Shown one piece after another: positions 31,089 to 39,047 of a stretch of DNA of 64,000 nucleotides; within the stretch, counting starts at the first letter, position 1; each line of letters starts with the position of its first letter. The notes beneath the pieces were generated by a model. That model ran no database searches. It saw nothing but the letters and a program-made list of their open reading frames with translations, and was not told where the DNA came from. Both the position numbers and the translations under genes were made by a program. This DNA comes from Galbitalea sp. SE-J8 (lineage in GTDB: Bacteria > Actinomycetota > Actinomycetes > Actinomycetales > Microbacteriaceae), in NCBI RefSeq assembly GCF_030345695.1, contig NZ_JAUASV010000010.1:46615-110614 (forward strand). Reading direction: 5' to 3'.

Positions 31089-32669
31089 GTGACGACGACG
31101 TCTTTCCGGGCGGATGCCGCCGACCCCGCGGCCGGTGCCGGGCCGGTCGCGGACGCTCCCGTGCTGCGCGCCGACCACGTCACCAAGCGGTTCGGCGGCG
31201 TCACCGCGCTCGACGACGTGACGTTCTCGGTCGCCGCCGGTGAGAGCATGGCGCTCATGGGCGAGAACGGCGCGGGCAAGTCGACCCTGATCAAGGTGCT
31301 CACCGGCGTGTACCGGCCGGATGACGGACGCATCCTGCTCGGCGGACAGCCCGCCGTGTTCGCGCGACCGCTCGACGCCCAGCGCGCCGGGGTGAGCACC
31401 ATCTACCAGGAGGTCAACCTCATCCCGCTCATGTCCGTGGCGCAGAACATCTACCTCGGCCGGGAGCCCAGGGGCCGCCTCGGCCTCATCGACGCGCGCC
31501 GCATGCAGAGCGATGCGCGCGAGCTGCTGTCGGCCTACGGCATCGCCGTCGACGTCAGGCGGCCGCTGCGCTCGTGCGCTCTCGGCGTGCAGCAGATGGT
31601 CGCGCTCGCCCGGGCGGTCAGCATCAACGCGCGCATCGTGATCATGGACGAGCCGACGTCGTCGCTCGAGGCCCGCGAGGTCGAGACGCTGTTCCGGGTG
31701 ATCCGGATGCTGCGGGACCAGGGCATCGCGATCGTGTACGTGAGCCACCGGATGGACGAGATCTTCGAGGTGTGCGAGAGCGTGACCGTGCTGCGGGACG
31801 GTCGAGTGGTGCACGTCGGCCCCGTGCAGGGGATGACGCGCGGCGAGCTGGTCTCGCTCATGCTCGGACGCAGCATCGACGCCGTACGCCGAGAGGGCGC
31901 GACGGCGTTCCGCTCGGGGCACACGAGCGACGCCCCGGCCGTGCTCGAGGCGACCGGGCTCAGCCGCAAGCACGAGATCGCGGACGTCGACCTGCGGGTG
32001 CGTCCGGGGGAGGTGGTCGGGCTGGGCGGGCTCCTGGGCTCCGGCCGGTCGGAGACGCTCAAGGCGATCGCCGGGGTCACGGCGGTGGATGCCGGCACGG
32101 TCACGGTCAGCGGCGCGCCGGTGCGCGGCGGCTCGGTGTCGGCCGCCATCCGCGCGGGGATCGTCATGCTGCCCGAGGACCGGAAGGCGGAGGGGATCGT
32201 GCCGAACCTCTCGGTGCGCGACAACATCGTGCTCGCCGCGCTGCCGCGGCTCTCCCGGGCCGGATTCACCTCGACGGCGAAGCAGGATGCGGTCGTCGAC
32301 GTGTTCATGAAGCGCCTGCACATCAAGGCCTCGAGCCCCGACCAGCCGGTCGCCGAGCTGTCCGGCGGCAACCAGCAGAAGGTGATGATCGCGCGCTGGC
32401 TCGCGATGAGCCCCAGGGTGCTGCTGCTCGACGAGCCGACCCGGGGGATCGACGTCGGCGCCAAGGCGGAGGTGCAGGCGCTCATCGACGAGCTCGCGAG
32501 CGAGGGGCTCGCGATCGTGCTCGTCTCGAGCGAGATCGAGGAGGTCGTCGAGGGCTCCGGACGCGTCGTCGTGCTCAGGGAGGGCAGCGTGCAGACCGAG
32601 CTCACCGGCATCCACGTGGACGAGGCGTCCCTGCTCGCGGCGCTCGCCGGCACGGAGGTGCCCGAGTGA
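31089..32669 (+). CDS. ytfR: Sugar ABC transporter ATP-binding protein (two-domain, YtfR/RbsA-like)
   Basis: 526 residues from the GTG at 31089, which follows GAGGAAGAAGG; an in-frame GTG at 31023 is less likely. Two ABC domains are fused. The first has Walker A GENGAGKST, a degenerate signature (CALGVQQMVALARAV) and Walker B IVIMDEPTSSL. The second has a changed Walker A (GLLGSGRSE) with signature LSGGNQQKVMIARWL and DEPTRGIDVGAK. This asymmetry is standard in RbsA-type proteins. It powers the two permeases encoded next. Confidence 0.93.
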   Translation: MTTTSFRADAADPAAGAGPVADAPVLRADHVTKRFGGVTALDDVTFSVAAGESMALMGENGAGKSTLIKVLTGVYRPDDGRILLGGQPAVFARPLDAQRAGVSTIYQEVNLIPLMSVAQNIYLGREPRGRLGLIDARRMQSDARELLSAYGIAVDVRRPLRSCALGVQQMVALARAVSINARIVIMDEPTSSLEAREVETLFRVIRMLRDQGIAIVYVSHRMDEIFEVCESVTVLRDGRVVHVGPVQGMTRGELVSLMLGRSIDAVRREGATAFRSGHTSDAPAVLEATGLSRKHEIADVDLRVRPGEVVGLGGLLGSGRSETLKAIAGVTAVDAGTVTVSGAPVRGGSVSAAIRAGIVMLPEDRKAEGIVPNLSVRDNIVLAALPRLSRAGFTSTAKQDAVVDVFMKRLHIKASSPDQPVAELSGGNQQKVMIARWLAMSPRVLLLDEPTRGIDVGAKAEVQALIDELASEGLAIVLVSSEIEEVVEGSGRVVVLREGSVQTELTGIHVDEASLLAALAGTEVPE

Positions 32670-33631
32670 GCCAGACGCTCACGGTCGCGCTGCCCCGCCG
32701 CGCCACCGTCGTCGGCTTCTTCCAGCGCTACGGCGTCTACCTGGCGATCGTGATCGTGCTCGTCGTGAACCTCGCGGTGACCCCCAACTTCTTCACGCTC
32801 GACAACGTGCGCGTGCAGCTCGTGCAGGTCGTGCCCGTGCTCATCGTCGCGCTCGGCATGGCCCTCGCCATCGGCACCGAGGGCATCGACCTCTCGGTCG
32901 GCGCGTCGATGGCGCTCGCCGCGGCCGTCATCCCGCTGTACATCGGCTACGGCGTCGTGCCCGCAGCGCTCATCGCCCTCGCGTGCAGCCTGCTCATCGG
33001 ACTGGCGAACGGGGTGATGATCGCGGTGATCGGCGTGCAGCCCATCGTCGCGACCCTCTCGCTCATGGTGGCCGGGCGCGGCATCGCGCTGCTCGTCGCG
33101 GGGGAGCAGCTGCGCAGCGTCACCGATCCCGGCTTCCTCGCCCTCGGGCGCGGCGCCATCGGACCGCTGCCGTGGAGCGTGCTCATCGCCGCCGTGCTCG
33201 TCGCGATCGTGGCCGTGCTGGTGTCACGCACGACGTTCGGAAAACAGCTGGTCGCGCTCGGCGGCAGCCGCCGGGCGGCGGAGCTCGCGGGGCTCCCGGT
33301 GCGCCGCATCCTGCTCGTCACCTACCTGCTCTCGGCGGCCCTCGCGGGCGTCGCCGGAGTGATCGGCACGGCGCGGCTCGGCGCATCCGTGCCGTCGACG
33401 CTCGGCAACCTCGTCGAGCTCTCCGCGATCACGGCCGTCGTGGTCGGGGGAACGCCCCTCAGCGGCGGCCAGGTGCGCGTGATCGGCACGGTCGCGGGCG
33501 CCCTGCTGCTGCAGCTCATCACCGCGACGCTCGTGAAGCACGACGTCAGCGACGCCTACTCCCAGATCGCGCAGGCGGTCATCATCCTGCTCGCGGTCTA
33601 CATCCAGCGCGGACGGGCGGTGCAGCGGTGA
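32666..33631 (+). CDS. ytfT: Sugar ABC transporter permease (YtfT-like)
   Basis: 321 residues from a GTG overlapping the ATPase stop. About nine membrane segments. The family landmarks are GMALAIGTEGIDLSVGASMAL, GLANGVMIAVIGVQPIVATLSLMVAGRGIALL and the cytoplasmic loop GGSRRAAELAGLPVRRILLVTYLLSAALAGVAGVI that meets the ATPase. The EGIDLSVG motif separates it from ribose-type permeases (GGIDLSVG) and fits YtfT. Confidence 0.92.
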   Translation: MSQTLTVALPRRATVVGFFQRYGVYLAIVIVLVVNLAVTPNFFTLDNVRVQLVQVVPVLIVALGMALAIGTEGIDLSVGASMALAAAVIPLYIGYGVVPAALIALACSLLIGLANGVMIAVIGVQPIVATLSLMVAGRGIALLVAGEQLRSVTDPGFLALGRGAIGPLPWSVLIAAVLVAIVAVLVSRTTFGKQLVALGGSRRAAELAGLPVRRILLVTYLLSAALAGVAGVIGTARLGASVPSTLGNLVELSAITAVVVGGTPLSGGQVRVIGTVAGALLLQLITATLVKHDVSDAYSQIAQAVIILLAVYIQRGRAVQR

Positions 33632-34623
33632 CCGCCATCGACCCGGCGGCGGGTCCCTCGACGAGCGCGCAGGTGTGGCGCGAGCGGCTGGCCGGGCTCG
33701 CCCAGACCTACGGCGCGGCCGTCGTGCTCGTCGTGCTCCTCGTCGTCGGCAGCATCGCCTTCCCCGCGTTCCCGACCGCGAGCAATCTCGCGAACATCGC
33801 GACCCAGTCGTCGTTCCTGCTCATCGTCGGCGTCGGTATGACGTTCGTCATCCTCACCGGCGGCATCGACCTGTCCGTGGGCTCGCAGTACGCCCTCGGC
33901 GGAGTGCTCGCCGCCTACGGCTCGGCGTGGGGGCTCGGGGGCGGACTGCTGCTGCCGCTCGTCGTCTGCGTCGTGATCGGGCTCGTGCAGGGGGCGATCG
34001 TCGCGTACGGCGGTCTGGCGCCCTTCATCGTCACCCTGGCCGGGCTGCTCGGGGTGCGCGGCCTCGTGCTCGCGCTCACCGGCGGAGGGTCGTCGACGCC
34101 GCTCGTCACCGACCCGGCCCTCAGCGCGCTCGGGCAGGGCGGCGTGGCCGGCCTGCGCTGGCCGGTGTTCATCGCGCTCGCCGCCGTGCTCGTCGGCTCG
34201 GTGCTGCTGCTGCGCTCGCGCGGCGGGCAGGCGGTGCTCGCGGTCGGCGGGTCCGAGAGCGCCTCGGTGCTCATGGGCCTGCCGGTGGCGCGCGTGAAGC
34301 TCACGGTCTACACGGTGAGCGGCGTGTGCGCGGGCCTCGCCGGCGCGCTGACCGCCGCCTACACGTCCTCGGGCGTGCCGACCGTCGGCGTCGGACTCGA
34401 GCTCTCGGCGATCTCGGCGGTCGTGATCGGCGGCACGCTCCTGGTCGGCGGCCGGGGCAACCTCGTGGGCACGACGGCCGGCGTGCTGCTGCTCACCGTC
34501 ATCCAGAACCTCATCAACCAGGTCGGCTCGCTCACCTCCTCGGTGCAGGCGGTCGTCTCCGGCGGGTTCCTCGCCGTCGTCGTGATCCTGCAGACCGTGC
34601 TCGCGCGCACGCAGCGCCTCTGA
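33628..34623 (+). CDS. yjfF: Sugar ABC transporter permease (YjfF-like)
   Basis: 331 residues from a GTG overlapping the preceding stop. It shares the fold of the previous permease, with GMTFVILTGGIDLSVGSQYALGGVLAAYG, LAGLLGVRGLVLALTGGGSSTP and the loop GGSESASVLMGLPVARVKLTVYTVSGVCAGLAG. The two permeases form the heterodimeric channel. It ends against a truncated gene without a visible terminator. Confidence 0.92.
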   Translation: MTAIDPAAGPSTSAQVWRERLAGLAQTYGAAVVLVVLLVVGSIAFPAFPTASNLANIATQSSFLLIVGVGMTFVILTGGIDLSVGSQYALGGVLAAYGSAWGLGGGLLLPLVVCVVIGLVQGAIVAYGGLAPFIVTLAGLLGVRGLVLALTGGGSSTPLVTDPALSALGQGGVAGLRWPVFIALAAVLVGSVLLLRSRGGQAVLAVGGSESASVLMGLPVARVKLTVYTVSGVCAGLAGALTAAYTSSGVPTVGVGLELSAISAVVIGGTLLVGGRGNLVGTTAGVLLLTVIQNLINQVGSLTSSVQAVVSGGFLAVVVILQTVLARTQRL

Positions 34624-34635
34624 GCATGCCGCGGA

Positions 34636-34803
34636 GTGCGCCGAGCGCGCCGCCGCTCGAGCGTCGGACGCAAGGGCGGCGAGTCCGGCTCCTACGAGGA
34701 CTGGACCGTGCCCGAGCTCAAGAAGCGCGCCAAGGAGATCGGCCTCACCGGCTACTCCTCGAAGACGAAGCCGCAGCTCATCGCCTCACTGCGCACCAGC
34801 TGA
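34636..34803 (+). pseudogene. 5'-truncated DUF7218/Rho-N-like gene remnant
   Basis: From about 34660 the frame encodes SSVGRKGGESGSYEDWTVPELKKRAKEIGLTGYSSKTKPQLIASLRTS followed by a stop: this matches the C-terminal Rho-N/SAP-like half of small DUF7218 proteins. The N-terminal half those proteins carry (roughly 'xxSVKDxxxYEALRxxGxSKEKAARIANA') is missing; the yjfF stop lies only 36 bp upstream of this match. A GTG at 34636 could start a 55-residue product but has no good ribosome-binding site. I read it as a gene beheaded when the sugar operon arrived. Confidence 0.7.
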
Positions 34804-34833
34804 CGCGGCGCTCCAGCTGAGACTCGTCGTCGG

Positions 34834-35208
34834 TCAGGAATCGAGGTCGCGTCCGCGCAGGCGTTCGAGATCGCGGCGCTCCCGCTTCGTCGGGCGACCC
34901 GCGCCGCGATCGCGCGTCACCGTGGCCGGTCGCTCGACCCGCGGGGGAGCGGCCGGCGTCAGGTCGACGTAGGCGGCCTGCGCCTGCGGCGCGCCGACGC
35001 GTTTGGCGAGCAGCTGCGCGACGCGGAGGGTGCGCTCCGACCCCGCGACCCGGACGCGCACCTCGTCGCCCGGCGCGACCGGGGTCGCGGGCTTGGCGCG
35101 CTCCCCGTTGACGCGCACGTGGCCGGCCTTGCAGGCATCCGTGGCGGCGGTGCGCGTCTTCGTCACCCGCACCGCCCAGATCCACGCGTCGACGCGCACG
35201 CCCGTCAT
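34834..35208 (-). CDS. S4-domain RNA-binding protein (HslR-like)
   Basis: 124 residues. The S4 domain occupies residues 3-65: VRVDAWIWAVRVTKTRTAATDACKAGHVRVNGERAKPATPVAPGDEVRV, with the basic RNA-contact residues present. The rest is a basic tail (KRERRDLERLRGRDLDS). Relatives such as Hsp15/HslR bind stalled 50S subunits carrying nascent chains. It is 24 bp from the LRV-repeat gene and likely the second gene of that unit. Confidence 0.9.
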   Translation of the reverse strand: MTGVRVDAWIWAVRVTKTRTAATDACKAGHVRVNGERAKPATPVAPGDEVRVRVAGSERTLRVAQLLAKRVGAPQAQAAYVDLTPAAPPRVERPATVTRDRGAGRPTKRERRDLERLRGRDLDS

Positions 35209-35232
35209 CGTCGGATCCCGGAACGGATGCGG

Positions 35233-35712
35233 TCAGGCGACGGCGGAATCCGCAGCGGCCTCGGCATCCGCCTCCGACTTCAGCGCCGACTTCCAGGCCA
35301 CGAGGCCGCGCACGGTCTCACTCGCGTCCTCGGCGAGCTCGGCCATGACGTCGCCGGGCACGAAGTAGTTGAGCGCGACGAAGCCGCGGACCGTCTCGTC
35401 GTCGTCCTGCGCGAGCTCGCGCAGGATGTCGCAGCTCACCGTCTCGTTGCGGGCCACCCACTGCCGCACCCCGGCATCCGGATCATGGGCGAGCGCCTCA
35501 TAGACCTCGGCGGGCGCGTGGTAGCTCGACGCGGCGCTCGCGCGGATCTTCGGGTTCGCGTCCGCGGCGAGCAGACGGATGCGGTTGACCTTCGTCTCGG
35601 TCACCTCGGGAGCGGGATGCAGGGCCCGCACCTCCTCGGCGGTGAGCATGGAGGGCGCCATCGCGGCCATCTGGCGCCGCTGGGCCGGGGTGTTGAACCG
35701 GATGCACGACAT
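35233..35712 (-). CDS. Leucine-rich-repeat-variant (LRV/HEAT-like) protein
   Basis: 159 residues from the ATG at 35712. After MSCIRFNTPAQRRQMAAMAPSMLTAEEV come about four 24-residue units (NRIRLLAADANPKIRASAASSYHAP, AEVYEALAHDPDAGVRQWVARNETV, SCDILRELAQDDDETVRGFVALNYFVP, GDVMAELAEDASETVRGLVAW). They repeat the pattern L-A-x-D-x-x-x-x-V-R-x-x-V-A, typical of LRV alpha-helical solenoids used for protein binding. The tail is Ala/Glu-rich. No enzymatic motif. Conserved in Microbacteriaceae with no known partner. Confidence 0.8.
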   Translation of the reverse strand: MSCIRFNTPAQRRQMAAMAPSMLTAEEVRALHPAPEVTETKVNRIRLLAADANPKIRASAASSYHAPAEVYEALAHDPDAGVRQWVARNETVSCDILRELAQDDDETVRGFVALNYFVPGDVMAELAEDASETVRGLVAWKSALKSEADAEAAADSAVA

Positions 35713-35828
35713 GCCCTCCACGCTAGCCCCGGACGCCCGCGATCCGGGGCGGGCGCGCCCATGCCCGTTGTCGCGCGCGCGGCGATCCGGGTAGGGTGAA
35801 CGCTCGAACCACAGGGAGGGGAGGACCG

Positions 35829-36296
35829 ATGGCGACGGAGCCCGAGACACAGGCGAACGCCACGCGCGCCCACGACACCACCCTGACGTTCGGCGACGAC
35901 TTCAGCGCGCAGCTGGCGGCCCTCGAAGGCACCGTCTCCGCGGAGGAGCAGGAGGCCATCGCGGCGCTGCCGTCCGGGTCGGCGCTGCTCATCGTGCGCC
36001 GCGGACCGAACGCCGGTGCGCGCTTCCTGCTCGATGCCGACCTCACGACGGTGGGGCGGCATCCGGACGCCGAGATCTTCCTCGACGACGTGACCGTGTC
36101 GCGTCGTCACGCCGAGTTCGTGCGCGTCGGCCGCGCGTTCGACGTCAAGGACCTCGGCTCGCTCAACGGCACCTACTTCGACGGCACGCGCATCGACGTC
36201 GCCCGTCTCGCGGACCGCTCCGAGGTGCAGGTCGGCAAGTACCGGCTCACGTTCTACGCATCGCGCGCCGACCTGGTCGCGCCGGCCGGCGCCTAG
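35829..36296 (+). CDS. garA: FHA-domain regulator GarA/OdhI
   Basis: 155 residues from the ATG at 35829 behind GGGAGGGGAGG. The N-terminal phospho-acceptor segment is RAHDTTLTFGDD, with the double Thr found in the ETT motif of GarA/OdhI. The FHA domain covers about residues 60-145 with GRHPDAEIFLDDVTVSRRHAEF and LGSLNGTYFDGTRI (the Arg, Ser and Asn that bind phosphothreonine). Phosphorylated by PknG/PknB-type kinases, it controls 2-oxoglutarate dehydrogenase and glutamate metabolism. It overlaps ftsR by one base (TAGTG). Confidence 0.95.
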   Translation: MATEPETQANATRAHDTTLTFGDDFSAQLAALEGTVSAEEQEAIAALPSGSALLIVRRGPNAGARFLLDADLTTVGRHPDAEIFLDDVTVSRRHAEFVRVGRAFDVKDLGSLNGTYFDGTRIDVARLADRSEVQVGKYRLTFYASRADLVAPAGA

Positions 36297-36994
36297 TGGC
36301 CCGACAGAGCGCGGCACGGGCGACCGCCCCTGCCGCCCCTGCGCTGTTGAGCATCGGCCAGGTGCTCGCGAAGCTGAACCCCGAGTTCCCCGATCTGAGC
36401 CCGTCGAAGCTGCGCTTCCTCGAGGAGCGCCAGCTCGTGAGCCCGACCCGCACGTCGGCCGGCTATCGCAAGTTCTCGCCGAGCGACATGGAGCGCCTGC
36501 GGTTCGTGCTCACGATGCAGCGCGACCACTACCTGCCGCTCAAGGTGATCCGGGGCTACCTGGACGACCTGGATGCGGGGCGCACGCCCGACCTGCCGGC
36601 CGCGGCGAACGTGCCGTCGATGCTCGCGACCGAGCGACGCCGCACGCGCGACGAGCTCCTGCGCGAGGCGAACGCGCCCGCGACGCTGCTCGACGACGCG
36701 GTCGCCGCATCGCTCATCACGCCCGCCGAGCTGTTCGGCGACGACGCGCTCAACGTGCTCCGGGCGCTCGTCGACCTGCGCCGCAGCGGCATCGAGCCGC
36801 GCCACCTCCGCGCGTTCCGCGCCGCCGCGGAACGCGAGCTCGCGCTCATCGAGAACGCGCTCATGCCGGTGTCCCGGCGCGCGGACGCGTCGAGCCGCGC
36901 GAAGGCCGGCGAGCTCGCCCGCGAGATCGCCGGCCAGCTCGAGGTGGTGCGGTCGAGCCTCATCCGCTCGGCGCTCGCGGGCTTCGACGCCTAG
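36296..36994 (+). CDS. ftsR: MerR-family regulator FtsR (Rv1828-like)
   Basis: 232 residues from a GTG sharing one base with the garA stop. The winged helix-turn-helix (residues 18-85: LLSIGQVLAKLNPEFPDLSPSKLRFLEERQLVSPTRTSAGYRKFSPSDMERLRFVLTMQRDHYLPLKVIRGYL) is that of Rv1828/FtsR, which activates ftsZ in corynebacteria. The C-terminal domain (LLDDAVAASLITPAELFGDDALNVLRALVDLRRSGIEPRHLRAFRAAAERE) lacks metal-binding cysteines. The garA-ftsR order is the same as in Mycobacterium and Corynebacterium. Confidence 0.94.
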   Translation: MARQSAARATAPAAPALLSIGQVLAKLNPEFPDLSPSKLRFLEERQLVSPTRTSAGYRKFSPSDMERLRFVLTMQRDHYLPLKVIRGYLDDLDAGRTPDLPAAANVPSMLATERRRTRDELLREANAPATLLDDAVAASLITPAELFGDDALNVLRALVDLRRSGIEPRHLRAFRAAAERELALIENALMPVSRRADASSRAKAGELAREIAGQLEVVRSSLIRSALAGFDA

Positions 36995-37020
36995 CGTTCG
37001 TTCGCGGCGCCCGGGGAGGC

Positions 37021-37095
37021 GGCGGTTGATCCGGTCCGCGGCGGCGGCGGTCGATCCGGTCCGCGGCGGCGGCGGTCGATCCGTAGAGGCGCCGG
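37021..37095. repeat. 25-bp tandem repeats between the two MerR genes
   Basis: Two full 25-bp units starting GGCGGTYGATCCGGTCCGCG at 37021 and 37046, and a diverged third at 37071, with GGTCGATCCGTAG repeated at 37093. They occupy the place where related genomes have the bifunctional nuclease gene (DUF151, Rv1829). Confidence 0.8.
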
Positions 37096-37207
37096 TCGAT
37101 CCGTAGTACCGTCGAGAGAACGCCGGCCGACACGCCGACCGCATCCCGCCGGAAATGTCCGTGCTCGTCGAGGCGCATGAGTACCGTGGGACGCGCACAG
37201 CAAGTTC

Positions 37208-37225
37208 AACTTCAACGTGAAGGTT
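37208..37225. promoter_or_regulatory. Dyad AACTTCAACGTGAAGGTT, possible MerR-type operator
   Basis: An imperfect dyad (AACTTCA / TGAAGGTT) 30 bp upstream of the second MerR gene, preceded by a direct repeat of TTCAAC. MerR proteins bind such dyads at the promoter. Which of the two MerR proteins would bind is unknown. Confidence 0.5.
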
Positions 37226-37255
37226 AGAAGCCGTGCAGATGAGGAAGCAGTGACG

Positions 37256-37819
37256 ATGGTCGATGCGTCAGGTCCGACGGACGCCCCGCGCGGCGACTCC
37301 TACGGCTCCGACCTGCTCTTCACCGACGGCATGCCCGAGGTGGACGCGGCCGCCGGATTCAAGGGCGCGATCGCGGCGCGTGCCGCCGGCATCACCTACC
37401 GGCAGCTCGACTACTGGGCCCGCACCGAGCTCGTCGAGCCCACGGTGCGCAGTGCCGCGGGGTCCGGGTCGTCCCGCCTCTACGGCTTCCGCGACATCCT
37501 CGTGCTCAAGCTCGTCAAGCGCCTGCTCGACACCGGCATCTCGCTGCAGCAGATCCGGGTCGCCGTCGACCAGCTGCGCCGCTCGGGCATCAACGACCTG
37601 TCGCAGACGACGCTCATGAGCGACGGCGCGAGCGTCTACCTGTGCACGTCGAACGACGAGGTGATCGACCTCGTCAACCGCGGCCAGGGCGTCTTCGGCA
37701 TCGCGGTCGGCAAGGTGCTGCGCGAGGTCGAGACGAGCCTCGTCGAGCTCGAGAGCGTCGCGGGCGTCGACCCGCAGGACGAGCTCGCCGCCCGCCGGGC
37801 GCAGCGCGCCGCCTCCTGA
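37256..37819 (+). CDS. MerR-family regulator (Rv1830-like)
   Basis: 187 residues from the ATG at 37256, 9 nt after GAGGAA; an upstream GTG at 37217 lies in the dyad. The DNA-binding domain is KGAIAARAAGITYRQLDYWARTELVEPTVRSAAGSGSSRLYGFRDILVLKLVKRLLDTGISLQQIRVAVDQLRRSGINDL. The effector part (DGASVYLCTSNDEVIDLVNRGQGVFGIAVGKVLREVETSL) matches the second MerR protein of the mycobacterial garA locus, Rv1830, linked to growth rate and cell division. The nuclease gene normally between ftsR and this gene is absent. Confidence 0.9.
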   Translation: MVDASGPTDAPRGDSYGSDLLFTDGMPEVDAAAGFKGAIAARAAGITYRQLDYWARTELVEPTVRSAAGSGSSRLYGFRDILVLKLVKRLLDTGISLQQIRVAVDQLRRSGINDLSQTTLMSDGASVYLCTSNDEVIDLVNRGQGVFGIAVGKVLREVETSLVELESVAGVDPQDELAARRAQRAAS

Positions 37820-37875
37820 CTCGCCCCGCCCGCGCCGCGCCCCGCCCCGCGCCCGCGCCCGCGCCGGCGCCGCAA

Positions 37876-37963
37876 CAACGGATTTCACGGAGATCCGTCG
37901 CGGGGCGGACGTATCTCCCGCCTCCCGTGGTGCGAACCGGCTGAATCTCCGTGAGATCCGTTG
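37876..37963. repeat. Inverted repeat with 19-bp arms in a G/C-biased spacer
   Basis: CAACGGATTTCACGGAGAT (37876-37894) and its inverse (37945-37963) match at 18 of 19 positions over a 50-bp loop. It lies between convergent genes and may end transcription. On either side are strand-biased runs: CGCGCCC units (37820-37870) and GGAGGGCGG units (37970-38035). Confidence 0.8.
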
Positions 37964-38055
37964 CTCCAGCGGAGGGCGGAGGGCAGGGGGTGGAGGGCGG
38001 AGGGCGGGGGCGGAGGGCGAGGGCGGGGCAGGGCGCGGATGCGGCGGGCGCGGCG

Positions 38056-38868
38056 TCAGGACTGCTGGGCGTACTCGCCGATGCGCGCCGCGCGCAGGAC
38101 GCGGTCGAGCAGCTGGTCGAAGTTGTGCGCCATCTCCTGAGCGCTCTCACCGGGCCACACGTGCAGCGGCTTCGCGGCGCCCTGCGCCTGCTGCAGCGAC
38201 GTGCGCTCCGGCAGCTGCGGGGAGAGCACGAGCGGCCCGAACATGTCGCGCAGCTCCTTGATGCGGAACTGGTGCTCGAGGCTCTGCACGCGCGCGCGGT
38301 TCACGATGATGCCGAGCGGCTGCAGGCGCGGCGAGAGACCGCGGCGGATCTCCTCGATCGCGCGCAGGGCGCGGTCCGCGGCAGCCACCGAGAACAGCCC
38401 CGGCTCCGTCACGACCGTGACCCGGTCGGATGCCGCCCACGCCGTGCGCGTGAGCGCGTTGAGCGAGGGAGCGCAGTCGATGAGCACGAGGTCGTAGTCC
38501 GCCTCGACGCCCGCGAGCGCCTCCTCGAGCTTCCAGATGTCGCGGATCGACGGATGCGGTCCGTCGAAGTTGATCGCGGACGGCGAGCCGATGAGCACGT
38601 CGATCGTGCCCGGCCGTCCGCGCGTCCAGCCCGAGGGCGCGATCGCGGCGCGCACCGTCTTCTCCTTGGGCGAGGCGAGCACGTCGGCGACGTTGAGGCG
38701 ACCGGTCGGGTCGATGTCCATGCCGGTCGAGACATCCGACTGCGGGTCGAGGTCGACGACGAGCGTGCGCAGCCCCTTCGCGAAGGCCGCCGAGGCCAGC
38801 CCGAGAGTGACCGTGGTCTTGCCCACGCCCCCCTTGAGAGAGCTCACGCTCAGTACATGCACGAGCAT
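38056..38868 (-). CDS. ParA-family ATPase
   Basis: 270 residues from the ATG at 38868. The deviant Walker A is K12-GGVGKTT-19, with DLDPQSDVSTGMDIDP as the A' motif and DLVLIDCAPSLNALTRTAW as Walker B. It resembles Soj/ParA-type partition ATPases, but no parB partner or parS site is adjacent, so it is an orphan. Such orphans position other cargo such as chemoreceptors, carboxysomes or division proteins. It is divergent from a second P-loop ATPase gene. Confidence 0.88.
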   Translation of the reverse strand: MLVHVLSVSSLKGGVGKTTVTLGLASAAFAKGLRTLVVDLDPQSDVSTGMDIDPTGRLNVADVLASPKEKTVRAAIAPSGWTRGRPGTIDVLIGSPSAINFDGPHPSIRDIWKLEEALAGVEADYDLVLIDCAPSLNALTRTAWAASDRVTVVTEPGLFSVAAADRALRAIEEIRRGLSPRLQPLGIIVNRARVQSLEHQFRIKELRDMFGPLVLSPQLPERTSLQQAQGAAKPLHVWPGESAQEMAHNFDQLLDRVLRAARIGEYAQQS

Positions 38869-39047
38869 CGACCCTACCGGTCGGGGCTGGGTAACGCCGC
38901 TCCGGAACGGTGCGTCGAGGCATCCTGCGGGGCCGGATCCCGACCCGGGCGATAGACTGTCCCGTCGCCGGGCCGTACCGCGGAACGGCGCACGCCATCG
39001 GCACCCGGACAGCATCATCCGACACCGCTCACCGAGAGGAGACGCCC

